DNA of 20,110 bases from a virus: positions 1 through 20,110 of IMG/VR virus record IMGVR_UViG_3300031857_001761. One strand, 5' to 3'. Position numbers and translations under genes: made by a program. This document shows positions 19,732 through 20,110 of the stretch, piece after piece. Below the pieces are notes generated by a model. That model was not told the origin of the DNA and searched no databases. It worked only from the letters and a program-made list of their open reading frames with translations. How positions within the stretch are numbered: the stretch's first letter is position 1; every line of letters starts with the position of its first letter.

Positions 19732-19745
19732 GCCTGGCCCCCGTT
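19728..19745 (-). repeat. 18-base junction repeat, copy 2
   Basis: Identical to the copy at 19907-19924 over all 18 bases. It joins the 60-residue gene to the 75-residue gene on the minus strand. Synonymous positions inside the shared codons match too, which points to common descent or exchange and not only to shared need for a ribosome-binding site. Confidence 0.85.
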
Positions 19746-19910
19746 GATTATTGCCATCAGTGGGTAAGCGTCGAACGCATAGATACGGCCCGGTAGAGCT
19801 TGCTCGATGTCGCGTTCCATGTCTGCTGGGTCCGGTGCGTTACCGTCACTGTCGGCGGCGGGATAGTCCACCGTGAGAACTATCCGATAACGGATAGTGT
19901 CGCCGTTCAT
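19728..19910 (-). CDS. small alpha/beta protein, 60 aa
   Basis: The ATG at 19910, inside an ATGA, is preferred over an in-frame upstream start. The product begins MNGDTIRYRIVLTVDYPAAD (1-20), with a strand resembling the YRVT family (IRYRIVLTV), then ADMERDIEQALPGRIYAFDA (34-53) and the ending INGGQA. The tail NGGQA is identical to that of the next gene upstream, and both are coded by the same 18 bases. Function is unknown. Confidence 0.65.
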   Translation of the reverse strand: MNGDTIRYRIVLTVDYPAADSDGNAPDPADMERDIEQALPGRIYAFDAYPLMAIINGGQA

Positions 19911-19924
19911 GCCTGGCCCCCGTT
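19907..19924 (-). repeat. 18-base junction repeat, copy 1
   Basis: TCATGCCTGGCCCCCGTT on the plus strand; read on the minus strand it encodes NGGQA and the stop of one gene, a GGGGG ribosome-binding stretch and the ATG of the next. An identical copy lies at 19728-19745. Confidence 0.85.
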
Positions 19925-20110
19925 CCCACACTGAACGCACGTCTCAACGTCCGCGCCGCTAGCTATGTCGTCCCGCCATTCGAGCCAGTCCCCAAGATCA
20001 GTGGAACAGTCCCCGCACACTGGCAACCCGCCGCACCCGGCGCACACTAGGAACGGGGCGACAGTCACGCCGCCAGTCTCGCCGTGACGGTACAGGGCAT
20101 CGACGGTAGC
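19907..20110 (-). CDS. zinc-ribbon-like protein, partial, at least 67 aa
   Basis: The minus-strand frame is open to the window edge, so the start is missing. Visible residues include PFLVCAGCGGLPVCGDC (with CxxC twice), then a helix DLGDWLEWRDDIA and DVETCVQCGNGGQA at the end. Six Cys in CxxC pairs fit a rubredoxin-like or double zinc-ribbon protein. The end overlaps the next gene by ATGA. Its full length and start lie beyond 20110. Function unknown. Confidence 0.55.
   Translation of the reverse strand, partial: ATVDALYRHGETGGVTVAPFLVCAGCGGLPVCGDCSTDLGDWLEWRDDIASGADVETCVQCGNGGQA

Overview
This window looks like the structural-to-early half of a tailed bacteriophage (or prophage) genome that infects an actinobacterium. 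Three things point to the host. A WhiB-family regulator sits at 17927-18193, an Rpf-like secreted transglycosylase sits at 16005-16481, and the DNA is GC-rich with many GTG starts. Gene packing is phage-like: most adjacent genes overlap by 1-20 bases (ATGA, GTGA or TAATG junctions), many products are under 100 residues, and almost no DNA is noncoding. Terminase, portal, major capsid and replication polymerase genes are not in the window, and no integrase was seen, so lifestyle and morphology cannot be settled here.

Layout on the plus strand: (i) 1-477, the end of an upstream gene and two small basic proteins. (ii) 482-4175, virion surface genes: a beta-sandwich protein, a collagen-like fibre protein, a small tail protein and three tandem fibre paralogues that share an N-terminal module; two of these carry an overlapping micro-ORF at the 3' end. 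(iii) 4195-5235, a glycosyltransferase. (iv) 5267-9249, a Lys-rich mini-protein, two larger tail or neck proteins and a tail-collar fibre. (v) 9273-12174, an extended lysis region: holin candidate, secreted Thr-rich protein, several tiny membrane proteins and an M15-type peptidase endolysin. (vi) 12199-15930, a recombination module: lambda-type exonuclease, Rad52/Sak-like annealing protein, RHH protein, Hjc-like nuclease and zinc mini-proteins, with a promoter candidate in front of the exonuclease. (vii) 16005-18193, Rpf-like hydrolase, HNH endonuclease, SSB, small Cys-rich proteins and WhiB.

At 18194-18357 the plus-strand run meets a convergent minus-strand run that fills the rest of the window (18358-20110). 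That run holds at least nine very small genes. Six of its junctions carry near-identical repeats in which the last codons of one gene supply the ribosome-binding site and overlapping start of the next.

The most unusual structures are the minus-strand micro-gene array with repeated start/stop junctions, the duplicated fibre plus micro-ORF units, the glycosyltransferase beside Thr-rich collagen-like and mucin-like proteins, and the phage-borne Rpf-like protein. All functions come from reading motifs; no database search was run.
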